DNA of 64,000 nt from Amycolatopsis iheyensis. GTDB taxonomy: Bacteria > Actinomycetota > Actinomycetes > Mycobacteriales > Pseudonocardiaceae. The stretch spans positions 1 through 64,000 of the forward strand of contig NZ_JAMXQV010000026.1 in the NCBI RefSeq assembly GCF_024703995.1, written 5' to 3'. How positions within the stretch are numbered: the first letter of the stretch is position 1; each line of letters opens with the position of its first letter. The position numbers and the translations under genes are program-made. The notes below the pieces were generated by a model that ran no database searches, had not been told where the DNA came from, and saw nothing but the letters and a program-made list of their open reading frames with translations. Below are positions 24,666-33,294 of this stretch, one piece after another.

Positions 24666-25821
24666 TCGCGTTGCCCGCCTTGAGCGGCAGCTCCTCGATC
24701 AGCTTGCGCCAGGGCAGGTACGGCAGCAGCTTGTAGTTGAGGTTGCGGAACCGCAGCCAGGCGCGGGTCGGCGGGACGAACCACTTCCCGTTGCCCACGG
24801 CCAGTTTCTGGCACGCGTCGACGAAGCCGCGTATCTCCTCCCGGTACGCGCCGAACGCCGTCGTGTGGTCGCCGGCGGCCGCCGCGAGCTCGCCCGCCAG
24901 GACGTACGCGCCGACGATCGCGAGGCTCGTGCCCATGCCCGAGAGCGGCGCCGCGCAGTACGCGGCGTCGCCGACCAGCACCACGCGGCCCTTCGCGTAG
25001 GAGTCCAGCTTGATCTGGCTGGCCGAGTCGAAATAGAAGTCCGGCGCCTCGCGCATCGCCTCGAGCAGCGCCGACGTCTCCCAGCCGACACCGGCGAAGC
25101 GCTCCTCGACGATCCGCCGCTGCTGCTCGACGTCGCGGTGGTCGTACTCGAGCGCGGCCGAGCCGAACCAGAACATGGCCTTGGCCTCGGTGTTGTCCCG
25201 CGCGCTGTAGACGCCGATCGTTCGGTTCGGCTCGTTGTAGAACCGGCCGACGTGGTCGAGACCCAGGTGGTTCGGCACGGTGAAGATCGAGACGTAGTAC
25301 CCGAGGTCGTGCCGGCAGGCGGACTCGTCGCCGAAGACGAGCGAGCGGACGTTCGAGTGCAGCCCGTCGGCCCCGACCACCAGGTCGAACTCGCGCGGCT
25401 CGCCGTGTTCGAAGGTGACCGTGACGCCGCGGGCGTGCTCGGTGAGACCGGTGATGGAGTCGCCGAAGACGTACTCGACGTCGTCCTTCGTCGCGTCGTA
25501 CAGGATCCGCGAGAGGTCGCCGCGCAAGACCTCGAGCTCGCCGCTCTGGTAGGTCGCCGGCGTGACGACCACCGGCCGGTCGTCGCCGTCCACGTAGGTC
25601 ACGTCGCCCATCCGGGTCGCGGCCGCTTCGACCTGCCCGAGCAGGCCCATCCGTTCGAGAACCCGCAGTGACGCGCCGCGGAAGTCGACCGCGTAGCCGC
25701 CGTCGCGCAGCTCGGGAGCGCGTTCGACGACCGTCGGCGTGAAGCCGTGCTGACGGAGCCAGAAGGCCAGGGCAGGGCCGGCGACGCTGGCGCCGGAGAT
25801 GAGGACTCGGTTGTTCTGCAT
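24631..25821 (-). CDS. FAD-dependent aromatic monooxygenase (PHBH fold)
   Basis: About 396 residues. Fingerprints: dinucleotide-binding loop VLISGASVAGPALAFWL, the DG motif VVGADGLHSNVRS, and the GD motif GRVVLVGDAAYCAAPLSGMGTSLA (abridged: VVLVGDAAYCAAPLSG). Similar enzymes hydroxylate antibiotics (TetX/rifampicin type) or aromatic substrates using NADPH and O2. It is divergent from a TetR gene 73 bases away. ATG 25821 begins exactly at the Rossmann strand; ATG 25833 is possible. Confidence 0.87.
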   Translation of the reverse strand: MQNNRVLISGASVAGPALAFWLRQHGFTPTVVERAPELRDGGYAVDFRGASLRVLERMGLLGQVEAAATRMGDVTYVDGDDRPVVVTPATYQSGELEVLRGDLSRILYDATKDDVEYVFGDSITGLTEHARGVTVTFEHGEPREFDLVVGADGLHSNVRSLVFGDESACRHDLGYYVSIFTVPNHLGLDHVGRFYNEPNRTIGVYSARDNTEAKAMFWFGSAALEYDHRDVEQQRRIVEERFAGVGWETSALLEAMREAPDFYFDSASQIKLDSYAKGRVVLVGDAAYCAAPLSGMGTSLAIVGAYVLAGELAAAAGDHTTAFGAYREEIRGFVDACQKLAVGNGKWFVPPTRAWLRFRNLNYKLLPYLPWRKLIEELPLKAGNAITLKEYAAAPA

Positions 25822-25859
25822 GCCAGGAACCATAACCGCGATTTGGGCGATCGCGCAAG

Positions 25860-25880
25860 ACGTTTGCCTAAGGCGTTCGT
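25860..25880. promoter_or_regulatory. Imperfect palindrome between FAD oxygenase and TetR gene
   Basis: ACG-TTT-GCCTAAGGC-GTT-CGT: the 9-base core GCCT-A-AGGC and the outer ACG/CGT arms are symmetric. It lies 14 bases before the TetR ATG, a typical place for an operator shared by divergent genes. Confidence 0.45.
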
Positions 25881-25894
25881 GCTAGGCTCCGGCC

Positions 25895-26467
25895 ATGGGC
25901 AACAAGGAAGCACTCCTGGCGGGTGCGAAGCGCTGCTTGAACGAGAAGGGCTACGCCCGCACGACGGTGCGGGACCTGGCCTCGGCGGCGAACGTCAGCA
26001 TGGCGGCCATCGGTTACCACTTCGGCTCCCGGGAAGCGCTGCTCAACACCGCGCTGATCGAGGCCAACCAGGAGTGGGGCGAGACCCTCGCCGGGGTGCT
26101 GCAGGTCGAGACGCCGGCGGACGCGTCCCCGGCCGAGCGCTTCGAGCTCATCTGGCAGCGGGTGATCGAGTCGTTCGAGGAGCACCGCCGGATGTGGGCG
26201 GTCAGCTTCGAGGCCTACTCGCAGGTGGACCTCGACCCCGAAGTCCGCGCGCAGCTCGCGAACGCCCTGGAGCAGGCCCGATTCGGCCTGGCGAACCTCT
26301 TCCAGGGCCTCGACGACGAGAGCGCCGAGGCCCGGGCCGTCGGCACCGTGCACCAGGCCCTGCTTTCGGGCGTGATGCTCCAGTGGCTGATCGACCCGGA
26401 CCACGCGCCCTCGGGCGCCGACCTGGTCCGCGGCCTGCGCCTGATCGCGGCGGGCGCCCTGCCCTAG
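25895..26467 (+). CDS. TetR family regulator
   Basis: 190 residues with a standard helix-turn-helix (TTVRDLASAANVSMAAIGYHFGSREALL, abridged: VRDLASAANVSMAAIGYHF) and a helical effector domain. Divergent from the FAD monooxygenase gene, which is its most likely target. The stop overlaps the convergent FMN reductase by four bases. Confidence 0.9.
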   Translation: MGNKEALLAGAKRCLNEKGYARTTVRDLASAANVSMAAIGYHFGSREALLNTALIEANQEWGETLAGVLQVETPADASPAERFELIWQRVIESFEEHRRMWAVSFEAYSQVDLDPEVRAQLANALEQARFGLANLFQGLDDESAEARAVGTVHQALLSGVMLQWLIDPDHAPSGADLVRGLRLIAAGALP

Positions 26468-27021
26468 GCGGTCACGAGCGCCCGGTCGAAGAACGTCTCG
26501 GCCGCCGACATCGCGTCGGCGTCCAGGAGCACGTCGCCGGGACGGCTTCCGTTGCCCAGCAACACCCCACCCCAGTTCATGCTCAGGTACTCGGCGCAGA
26601 GTTCCAGCGTGCCGATCAGCGGCTGGGCCTCCCGCGCCGTCTCGCTCAGCACGCTGACGCCCCACAGCGTCTTGCCGCGCATCTTCGCCTTGAACTCGAC
26701 CGGCAGCCGCATCCAGCCCGACCAGTAGTCCAGGTAGAGCTTCACGCTCGCCGCGACCGAGTACCAGTACACCGGCGACACGACGACAATGTCGGTCGCG
26801 GCGAACGTCGCGTCCATCAGCAGCTGCTCGTTCTCGCCCGGCTCCGGGTGCGAACCGGCGCCGTGGCGGCGGTCTTCGAACGGCGGCAGCGGCAGCTCGG
26901 GCAGCCGGAGCCAGCACTGTTCGACGTCGCCGGGCAGCGCCTTCGCCGCCCGCCGGGCCAGCATCTCCGTGTTGCCGCCCGCCCGCGCCGCGCCGACCAG
27001 GAAGAGGAAGTTCCGCGTCAT
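26464..27021 (-). CDS. NADPH-dependent FMN reductase / flavodoxin-like protein
   Basis: 185 residues with a flavodoxin fold: FMN-phosphate loop VGAARAGGNTEMLAR and the conserved VVVSPVYWYSVAASVKLYLDYWSG (abridged: SPVYWYSVAASVKLYLD). An NADPH:FMN or NADPH:quinone reductase. Divergent from a MarR gene with an 18-bp palindrome in between. Confidence 0.85.
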   Translation of the reverse strand: MTRNFLFLVGAARAGGNTEMLARRAAKALPGDVEQCWLRLPELPLPPFEDRRHGAGSHPEPGENEQLLMDATFAATDIVVVSPVYWYSVAASVKLYLDYWSGWMRLPVEFKAKMRGKTLWGVSVLSETAREAQPLIGTLELCAEYLSMNWGGVLLGNGSRPGDVLLDADAMSAAETFFDRALVTA

Positions 27022-27043
27022 GGTGAGTCAGTCCCCTCAGGTA

Positions 27044-27061
27044 TTTGCATGTACATATAAA
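27044..27061. promoter_or_regulatory. MarR-type operator candidate
   Basis: TTTGCATGTACATATAAA: the core ATGTACAT (27049-27056) is a perfect palindrome and the arms match at 14 of 18 positions. It is AT-rich and lies between the FMN reductase (23 bases from its start) and the MarR gene (43 bases), so it may control both. Confidence 0.55.
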
Positions 27062-27103
27062 GACTGCCCATGGACTACTCTGGAGTCAAGAGGAGGGCGG
27101 GAA

Positions 27104-27520
27104 ATGACCGTCGACGAACAGTCCTGGGGACGCATGCTCGTGCTGCACGCCCGGGTCGAGCAGGAGCTGACGAAGGCGCTGCAGCGCCGCCACGGGCTCG
27201 GCCTGTCCGAGTACCGCGCGCTCGGCAAGCTGGTCGCGGGCCCGCGCGGCGGCCTGCGCATGCAGGAGCTCGCCGAGGCGATCGGGCTCAACCAAAGCTC
27301 GGTGAGCCGGATGTGCGCGCGCCTCGAAGACGCCGGCCTGACCATTCGCGACCTGTGCGAAGACGACCGCCGCGGCGTCTATTCGGTGATCACCGACGCC
27401 GGCCGCAAGCGCTACGCCGAAACCGAGCCGACGTACTGCAGCGTGCTGCGGACCGCGCTCGACAAGGCCGCGAGCGACCCGGAGCTGGCCGCCGCGGCCG
27501 CCGCCGTCCGCGGCGCTTGA
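27104..27520 (+). CDS. MarR family regulator
   Basis: 138 residues with a winged helix (MQELAEAIGLNQSSVSRMCARLEDAGLT, abridged: LAEAIGLNQSSVSRMCARLE) and the wing DLCEDDRRGVYSVITDAGRK. ATG 27104 has AGGAGGG upstream. Likely regulates the divergent FMN reductase and perhaps the SRPBCC gene downstream. Confidence 0.9.
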   Translation: MTVDEQSWGRMLVLHARVEQELTKALQRRHGLGLSEYRALGKLVAGPRGGLRMQELAEAIGLNQSSVSRMCARLEDAGLTIRDLCEDDRRGVYSVITDAGRKRYAETEPTYCSVLRTALDKAASDPELAAAAAAVRGA

Positions 27521-27575
27521 CCCGCATATTCCTCGGTGGTTATATACGGGCACAGGCAACCAACGGGAGGACGCC

Positions 27576-28367
27576 GTGTCCGCGAAGCTGTCGACCGTCG
27601 ATGATCGTCCGGTGCTGCGGCTGGAGCGCCGCCTGAAGCACGCGCCGGAGCACGTCTGGCGCGCGCTCACCGACCCGGCCGAGCTGGCGCACTGGTTCCC
27701 CGCGGAGGTCGACGTCCAGCTGCGCGCGGGTGGCGCCATCCGGTTCACCTTCCCCGGCGAGGACACCACGACGACCGGGCAGGTGGTCACCGTGGACCCG
27801 CCGCGGGAGTTCACGTTCGTCTGGAACGACGACACGCTGCGCTGGCTGATCTCCCCGGACGGCGACGGCAGCCTCCTAGAGTTCACGCACACGTTCGGCC
27901 GCGGCGACCCGGCGATCGCGAAGCTGGCGGCGGGCCGCAACGCGGCGGGCTGGGACGTCTGCCTCGACGCCCTCGACGCCCGCCTCACCGGCCGCGATTT
28001 CACGCCGCCGACCCGCTGGCACGACGCGATGGCGTCCTATGTGGAGGATTTCGGGCTGGGCTACGGCGAGGTACTGGCGGACGGCACGATCCGCTTCCGC
28101 CGCGACCTCGTCTGGAAGCCGGTCGACGAGGTTCGCGCACTGCTGCCCGACGAGCCGGGCTGGCACGTGGAGCAGGATCCGCTCGACGGCACCCGTGTCG
28201 AGTTCACCGAAGCGGCCGAAGCGGACGTTCCCGCGCAGCTGGCCCGCCGGCACGAGCAGCTGGACCGGCTGTTCGCCGCGACGCACGGCGTCGAGCTGCC
28301 GGACTGGACTTCCGAGCAGGTCGAATCGGTGCGGAAGCACTACGCGGAGCGTCCGACCCAGGGTTGA
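27576..28367 (+). CDS. SRPBCC (AHSA1-like START-domain) protein
   Basis: 263 residues. The first 140 residues are an AHSA1 domain (VLRLERRLKHAPEHVWRALTDPAELAHWFP). The C-terminal half lacks an obvious domain name but contains a second helical/strand region (about 150-263) that may be another ligand-binding module. Such proteins bind hydrophobic small molecules or act as stress co-chaperones. GTG 27576 has GGGAGG upstream. It is separated from the MarR gene by 55 bases with a TATATAC patch that may hold a promoter. Confidence 0.78.
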   Translation: MSAKLSTVDDRPVLRLERRLKHAPEHVWRALTDPAELAHWFPAEVDVQLRAGGAIRFTFPGEDTTTTGQVVTVDPPREFTFVWNDDTLRWLISPDGDGSLLEFTHTFGRGDPAIAKLAAGRNAAGWDVCLDALDARLTGRDFTPPTRWHDAMASYVEDFGLGYGEVLADGTIRFRRDLVWKPVDEVRALLPDEPGWHVEQDPLDGTRVEFTEAAEADVPAQLARRHEQLDRLFAATHGVELPDWTSEQVESVRKHYAERPTQG

Positions 28368-28401
28368 CGCGCGGCACCCGCGTCCGCATTACGTTCGTCC
28401 C

Positions 28402-29505
28402 ATGCGAATCCGCGTGGCCATCGACGTGCTGGCCGCCCTCGTGCTGGCCGTCGGCGCCGGCGGCAACCTCGCCGCCGGGGCGTGGACGCTGCCGCCGTGG
28501 CTGCCCGGCTGGCTCGGCTGGACGATCCTGCTGGCCAGCGTCGTGCCGATCGTGGCGCGGCGGTGGTGGCCGCTGGGCAGCTACGCGCTCAGCCTGGTGC
28601 TGGCCGCGGCCGCCGTCCCGATCGGCGGGCCCGTGTTCGGCGTCGCCGTCGTGGGCGCCGGGTGCGCGCTCTACCTCGTCGTGCTGCGGTGCAGGAGCCG
28701 GGTCGGCCAGGTCGGCCTCGCGGCCGGCCTGCTCGAACTCGGCGTGCTGGCCCTCGTCGTGACGAACCCCAGTGCGGCCACCACGGTCAACTTCAGCGCG
28801 TCGGCGCTGGTCGTCGGGTTCGTGCTCGGCCTGACCGTCCGCAGCCGCCGGGACTTCGCCGTGATCGAGCGGGAAAACCACGCACGCCAGGCGGTTTCCG
28901 CGGAACGGCTGCGGATCGCGCGCGAGATGCACGACGTCGTCGCGCACAGCATGAGCCTGATCGCCGTGAAGGCGGCGGTCGGCAACCACGTCGCGCTGGA
29001 GCAGCCCGCCGAAGCACGCGAAGCGTTGCGGGTCATCGAAGACACCAGCCGCGAGACCCTGGCGGAGCTGCGGCGGATGCTGGGCGTGCTGCGGGACGGC
29101 ACCGGCGTCCCGGCCCTCGCGCCCGCCCCGACCCTCGACGACCTGCGTGTGCTCGCCGAGCGCGCGCAGCAGGCCGGCCCTTCGGTCGAGCTCGTGATCG
29201 AAGGCCTCGACGAGCTTCCGGGCGGCGTCGGCCAGTCCGTGTACCGGATCGTGCAGGAGGCATTGACCAATGTGGTCAAACACGCGGACGCGGCGAACTG
29301 CCGGGTGCGCGTCACCGGCGGCGAGGGCGAAGTGCGCATCGAAGTGCTCGACGACGGCCGCGGCGGCGTCGCCGTCCCCGGGCACGGCCTGATCGGGATG
29401 CGCGAGCGCGTCGCGGTCTACGCCGGGGAGTTCTCCGCGGCCCCGGCCGGCGACGGCTTCCGCGTGTTCGCCCGGCTTCCGTACGAGACGGCGGTGGCCC
29501 GGTGA
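28402..29505 (+). CDS. NarL-type sensor histidine kinase
   Basis: 367 residues: four to five N-terminal membrane helices (within residues 1-150), a HisKA_3 domain with phosphoacceptor His about 177 in REMHDVVAHSMSLIAVKA, and a HATPase domain (YRIVQEALTNVVKHA, and GHGLIGMRERVAVYAGEF). No extracellular sensor domain, so it may sense membrane state, as in DesK/LiaS-like kinases. Its stop overlaps the response regulator start (GTGA). Confidence 0.92.
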   Translation: MRIRVAIDVLAALVLAVGAGGNLAAGAWTLPPWLPGWLGWTILLASVVPIVARRWWPLGSYALSLVLAAAAVPIGGPVFGVAVVGAGCALYLVVLRCRSRVGQVGLAAGLLELGVLALVVTNPSAATTVNFSASALVVGFVLGLTVRSRRDFAVIERENHARQAVSAERLRIAREMHDVVAHSMSLIAVKAAVGNHVALEQPAEAREALRVIEDTSRETLAELRRMLGVLRDGTGVPALAPAPTLDDLRVLAERAQQAGPSVELVIEGLDELPGGVGQSVYRIVQEALTNVVKHADAANCRVRVTGGEGEVRIEVLDDGRGGVAVPGHGLIGMRERVAVYAGEFSAAPAGDGFRVFARLPYETAVAR

Positions 29506-30155
29506 CCCGCGTCCTCATCGCCGACGACCAGGCGTTGCTGCGCGGCAGTTTCCGCGTGCTGGTCGACAGCGCGCCGGGACTGGAGGTCGTCGGCGAAGCG
29601 TCCGACGGCGTCGAGGCCGTCGCGCTGACCCGCCGCGAGCACCCGGACGTCGTGCTGATGGACGTCCGGATGCCGGAGATGGACGGGATCGAGGCGACCC
29701 GCCGGATCTGCGCGGAAACCGAGGTCCGGGTGCTGATGCTGACGACGTTCGACCTGGACGAGTACGTCTACGCGGCGCTGCGGGCGGGCGCGAGCGGCTT
29801 CCTGCTCAAGGACACCCGCCCGGCGGACCTCCTGGCGGCGATCGACGTCGTGGCTTCGGGCGACGCGCTGCTCGCGCCGTCGGTGACGCGGCGGCTGGTG
29901 GCCGAGTTCGCCCGGCTGCCGGCGGGCCCGGTGACGACCCGGCTGGCGGGGATCACGGCCCGCGAGCAGGAGGTGCTGACGCTGATCGCGCGCGGGTTGT
30001 CGAACGACGAGATCGCGGCGCGCCTGCACCTGGGCATCGCGACGGTGAAGACCCACATCGGCCGCCTGCTGCACAAACTGGCGGCCCGCGACCGCGCCCA
30101 GCTGGTGATCGCGGCGTACGAGTCCGGGCTGGTGCGGCCTACACCGCCCGGGTGA
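29502..30155 (+). CDS. NarL-type response regulator
   Basis: 217 residues: acidic pair D8/D9, phosphoacceptor D54 (VVLMDVRMPEMDG), Lys in LLKDTRP, and a LuxR helix-turn-helix (ITAREQEVLTLIARGLSNDEIAARLHLGIATVKTHIGRLLHKL, abridged: SNDEIAARLHLGIATVKTHI). Cotranscribed and translationally coupled with the kinase at 28402. The 3' end overlaps the convergent acetyltransferase by 17 bases. Confidence 0.93.
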   Translation: MTRVLIADDQALLRGSFRVLVDSAPGLEVVGEASDGVEAVALTRREHPDVVLMDVRMPEMDGIEATRRICAETEVRVLMLTTFDLDEYVYAALRAGASGFLLKDTRPADLLAAIDVVASGDALLAPSVTRRLVAEFARLPAGPVTTRLAGITAREQEVLTLIARGLSNDEIAARLHLGIATVKTHIGRLLHKLAARDRAQLVIAAYESGLVRPTPPG

Positions 30156-30921
30156 ACGGAGCGATCCGCATCGACGCCTCGCCGGGGAGCGCGCGGCCGC
30201 CGAGCACCAGCCGCGGCGCCGGCACGCCCGGGACCAGCCCGCGCTCCCGCACCCACGCCGTCAGCGCCGGGAACCGGAAGTCCGGATCCACCCGCACCGG
30301 TCCGGACGCCGACCGCGCGACCCCGCGGATCACCGCCTTCGCCCCCTCTTCGGTTTCGGCGACGACCGGGCCGATGACCGTCACGTGCCCGATGTCCACG
30401 CCGAACGCGAACCCGCCCTCGACCACGAACGGCGTCCCCAGCCGCTCGAGCAAGGGCCGCCGGTCCACGCCCTGAGCCGCGCGGTCGAGCGGCACGACGT
30501 CGGACACCGTCCCCGGCGCCGCACCCGGCCCGCCGTCGTCGGCGAACGTGCCGACGTGACCCTGGCAGCCGCCGTCGAGGACGAACCCCATCGACTCGTA
30601 CAACGGCCGGCCGTACGTCGACGCGTGCAGGAAGGTCACGCCGTCCCCGGCCGCCGCAAGCGCTTGCGCGGTGATCGCGCGCCCCAGCCCTCGCCGCTCG
30701 TACCGGCTCGCGACCAGCACCATCGAGATCGACGCCACCGAGCCGAACACGACCACGACCGCGGTCGCGGCCAGGCCGTCGCCATCCGGGGCGTCGACGC
30801 CGAACACGCGCCCGACGTCGTGCAGCAGCGCCCACTTGGCCGGCTCGCGCGGCCACGACCGGGATTCCGCCAGGTCGGAGCACGCGGGCAGGTCCGCGGC
30901 CCCCAGTATCCGGATGTCCAT
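30139..30921 (-). CDS. GNAT acetyltransferase
   Basis: 260 residues. The acetyl-CoA loop appears as YERRGLGRAITAQALAAA (about 75-92) and a strand pair FLHASTYGRPLYESMGF completes the GNAT core; the remaining C-terminal part is a second, GNAT-like or SCP2-like module without clear motifs. Substrate unknown. ATG 30921 is the first start inside the conserved region. Confidence 0.8.
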   Translation of the reverse strand: MDIRILGAADLPACSDLAESRSWPREPAKWALLHDVGRVFGVDAPDGDGLAATAVVVVFGSVASISMVLVASRYERRGLGRAITAQALAAAGDGVTFLHASTYGRPLYESMGFVLDGGCQGHVGTFADDGGPGAAPGTVSDVVPLDRAAQGVDRRPLLERLGTPFVVEGGFAFGVDIGHVTVIGPVVAETEEGAKAVIRGVARSASGPVRVDPDFRFPALTAWVRERGLVPGVPAPRLVLGGRALPGEASMRIAPFTRAV

Positions 30922-30976
30922 CCGACGTTGCCTACGCCACACGCGAAGTGACCGGCAAGTAGCTAAGCTCCCGGGA

Positions 30977-32614
30977 ATGAGCAGTGCGACGGAGCCGCTC
31001 GGGACGCCGCCCGAGGACGAACCGGACATCCACACCACGGCCGGCAAGCTGGCCGACCTCTATCGCCGCTACGACGAGGCGGTCCACGCGGGTTCGGCCC
31101 GCGCCGTGGAGAAACAGCACGCCAAGGGCAAGAAGACCGCGCGCGAGCGGATCGAGCTGCTGCTCGACGAGAACTCGTTCGTCGAGCTCGACGAGCTCGC
31201 CCGGCACCGCTCGACCAACTTCGGCCAGGAGAAGAACCGCCCCTACGGCGACGGCGTCGTCACCGGCTACGGCACCGTCGACGGCCGGCCCGTGTGCGTG
31301 TTCAGCCAGGACGTGACCGTCTTCGGCGGCAGCCTCGGCGAGGTGTACGGCGAGAAGATCGTCAAGGTGATGGACCTGGCGATCAAGACCGGCCGCCCGA
31401 TCGTCGGCATCAACGAAGGCGGCGGCGCGCGCATCCAGGAGGGTGTCGTCTCGCTCGGCCTGTACGGCGAGATCTTCAACCGCAACGTCAAGGCGTCCGG
31501 CGTGATCCCGCAGATCTCGCTGATCATGGGCGCGAACGCGGGCGGGCACGTCTACTCCCCCGCGCTCACCGATTTCGTCGTGATGGTCGACGAGACCTCG
31601 CAGATGTTCATCACCGGCCCGGACGTCGTCAAGACGGTCACCGGCGAGGACGTCACGTTCGAGGAGCTCGGCGGCGGCCGCACGCACAACACGAAGTCCG
31701 GCGTCGCGCACTACCTCGGCTCCGACGACGAAGACGCCATCGCCTACGTCAAGGAGCTGCTCTCCTATCTGCCGCAGAATAACCTCTCCGACGCGCCGGT
31801 GTTCGAGCCCTCCGACGCCCCGGCCGGCTTCTTCGACGACGTCACCGATGCCGACCGTGAGCTCGACACGCTCATCCCGGACTCGCCGAACACGCCGTAC
31901 GACATGCACGAGGTCATCAACCGCGTGGTCGACGACGGCGAGTTCCTGGAAGTCCACGAGCTGTTCGCGCCGAACATCATCGTCGGCTTCGGCCGCGTCG
32001 ACGGGCAGAGCGTCGGTGTGGTCGCGAACCAGCCGACGCAGTTCGCCGGCTGCCTGGACATCGACGCGTCCGAGAAGGCCGCGCGGTTCGTCCGCACCTG
32101 CGACGCGTTCAACATCCCGGTGCTCACCTTCGTCGACGTCCCGGGCTTCCTGCCGGGCACCGACCAGGAGTGGAACGGCATCATCCGCCGCGGCGCGAAG
32201 CTGATCTACGCCTACGCGGAGGCCACGGTCCCGCTGGTCACGATCATCACGCGCAAGGCGTACGGCGGCGCGTACGACGTCATGGGCTCGAAGCACCTCG
32301 GCGCCGACATCAACCTCGCCTGGCCGACCGCGCAGGTCGCGGTGATGGGCGCCCAGGGCGCGGCGAACATCGTCCACCGCAAGACCCTGGCCAACGCGGC
32401 AAACGAGGGTCGCGATGTGGACGCGTTGCGCGCCGAGCTGATCCAGGAGTACGAGGACACGCTGCTGAACCCGTACGCGGCGGCCGAACGCGGTTACGTC
32501 GACTCGGTGATCGTGCCGGCGCACACGCGCGGGCACGTCGCGCGGGCGTTGTCGTTGCTGCGCAACAAGCGTGAGTCGCTGCCGCCGAAGAAGCACGGGA
32601 ACATCCCGCTATGA
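30977..32614 (+). CDS. accD5: Propionyl/acyl-CoA carboxylase beta (carboxyltransferase) subunit
   Basis: 545 residues, the full length of AccD5/PccB. Both crotonase-like halves are present: the N-terminal oxyanion region GGGARIQEGVVSL and GANAGGHVYSPALTDFVVMV, and the C-terminal VPGFLPGTDQEWNGIIRRGAKL (abridged: GFLPGTDQEWNGIIRRGAK) and ITRKAYGGAYDVMGSKHLGAD. It transfers carboxylate from carboxybiotin to propionyl-CoA. The epsilon subunit overlaps its stop; the alpha subunit is 10 kb away at 42.4 kb. The position after birA fits the mycobacterial order, with an accessory block in between. Confidence 0.95.
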   Translation: MSSATEPLGTPPEDEPDIHTTAGKLADLYRRYDEAVHAGSARAVEKQHAKGKKTARERIELLLDENSFVELDELARHRSTNFGQEKNRPYGDGVVTGYGTVDGRPVCVFSQDVTVFGGSLGEVYGEKIVKVMDLAIKTGRPIVGINEGGGARIQEGVVSLGLYGEIFNRNVKASGVIPQISLIMGANAGGHVYSPALTDFVVMVDETSQMFITGPDVVKTVTGEDVTFEELGGGRTHNTKSGVAHYLGSDDEDAIAYVKELLSYLPQNNLSDAPVFEPSDAPAGFFDDVTDADRELDTLIPDSPNTPYDMHEVINRVVDDGEFLEVHELFAPNIIVGFGRVDGQSVGVVANQPTQFAGCLDIDASEKAARFVRTCDAFNIPVLTFVDVPGFLPGTDQEWNGIIRRGAKLIYAYAEATVPLVTIITRKAYGGAYDVMGSKHLGADINLAWPTAQVAVMGAQGAANIVHRKTLANAANEGRDVDALRAELIQEYEDTLLNPYAAAERGYVDSVIVPAHTRGHVARALSLLRNKRESLPPKKHGNIPL

Positions 32615-32835
32615 GCGAGCCCGAGAAGCGCCCCCTGCTGCGGGTGGTCCGCGGAAACCCGAGCGACGCCGAGCTGGCGGCGCTGACGGCCGTCGTGGCC
32701 GCGGCTTCGGCGGCGGCGCCTGCCGAGAAGCCGAAGCCGCGTACGTCGTGGTGGGGCGATCACGGTGCTTCGCTGCGGAAGCCGCTCCATCCCGGCGACG
32801 GCGCTTGGCGCGCTTCGGGACTTCCCGGCTTCTAG
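32611..32835 (+). CDS. accE: Acyl-CoA carboxylase epsilon subunit
   Basis: 74 residues with the family pattern: LLRVVRGNPSDAELAALTAVVAA (abridged: RVVRGNPSDAELAALTAV), Ala/Pro linker, SWWGDHGASLRKPLHPGDGAWRASGLPGF ending (abridged: PLHPGDGAWRASGLP). Epsilon subunits stabilise actinobacterial beta-alpha acyl-CoA carboxylases. ATGA overlap with the beta subunit gene guarantees cotranslation. Confidence 0.92.
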   Translation: MSEPEKRPLLRVVRGNPSDAELAALTAVVAAASAAAPAEKPKPRTSWWGDHGASLRKPLHPGDGAWRASGLPGF

Positions 32836-33290
32836 CGCGCCACGACGTCGAGGAACACGGTCGGGACCTCGTTCTCGCGGACGACGGTGCCGAGCAGCGT
32901 CGCGAGCCGTTCGCGGTCCTGGCCGGTCAGGCCCGCGGCCAGCTCGTCTACGCGGCGGCAGGTCGCCGCGTAGAAGTCCTCGGCCAGGGTGCGGCCTTCG
33001 GCGGTCAGCACGACTTGCACGGCCCGCCGGTCGTCCGGGTCGGGCTCGCGGCGGACGAGCCCGCGCCGGACCGCGCGGTCGGCCAGGCCCGTGAGGCTCG
33101 ACTTCTCCAGGCCGAGCGTCGCGCCGAGGTCACCCATGCCGTACGGGCGGCCCATCAGCACGCACAGCAGCTGGCCCTGCTGCACGGTGAGCCCGTACTC
33201 GCGGGCCGACTCGGCGTAGACGGCGTTCACCAGGAACGACGCGCGCACGAGCCCCGCGACGACACCGATGTCCTCCCCGCTCTTCCCCAT
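32832..33290 (-). CDS. MarR family regulator
   Basis: 152 residues with a MarR winged helix (GDLGATLGLEKSSLTGLADRAVRRGLV, abridged: LGATLGLEKSSLTGLADRA) and wing DPDDRRAVQVVLT. It is the second gene of an operon whose first gene is the LLM oxidoreductase, starting four bases after it. Two 17-bp inverted repeats at the operon promoter are its probable binding sites. Overlaps the end of accE by four bases. Confidence 0.9.
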   Translation of the reverse strand: MGKSGEDIGVVAGLVRASFLVNAVYAESAREYGLTVQQGQLLCVLMGRPYGMGDLGATLGLEKSSLTGLADRAVRRGLVRREPDPDDRRAVQVVLTAEGRTLAEDFYAATCRRVDELAAGLTGQDRERLATLLGTVVRENEVPTVFLDVVAR

Positions 33291-33294
33291 CCGG

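Noticed and set aside
13126..30921. Secondary-metabolite cluster
   Set aside because: The region has many oxidoreductases, a methyltransferase and regulators, but no PKS, NRPS, terpene or RiPP core gene.
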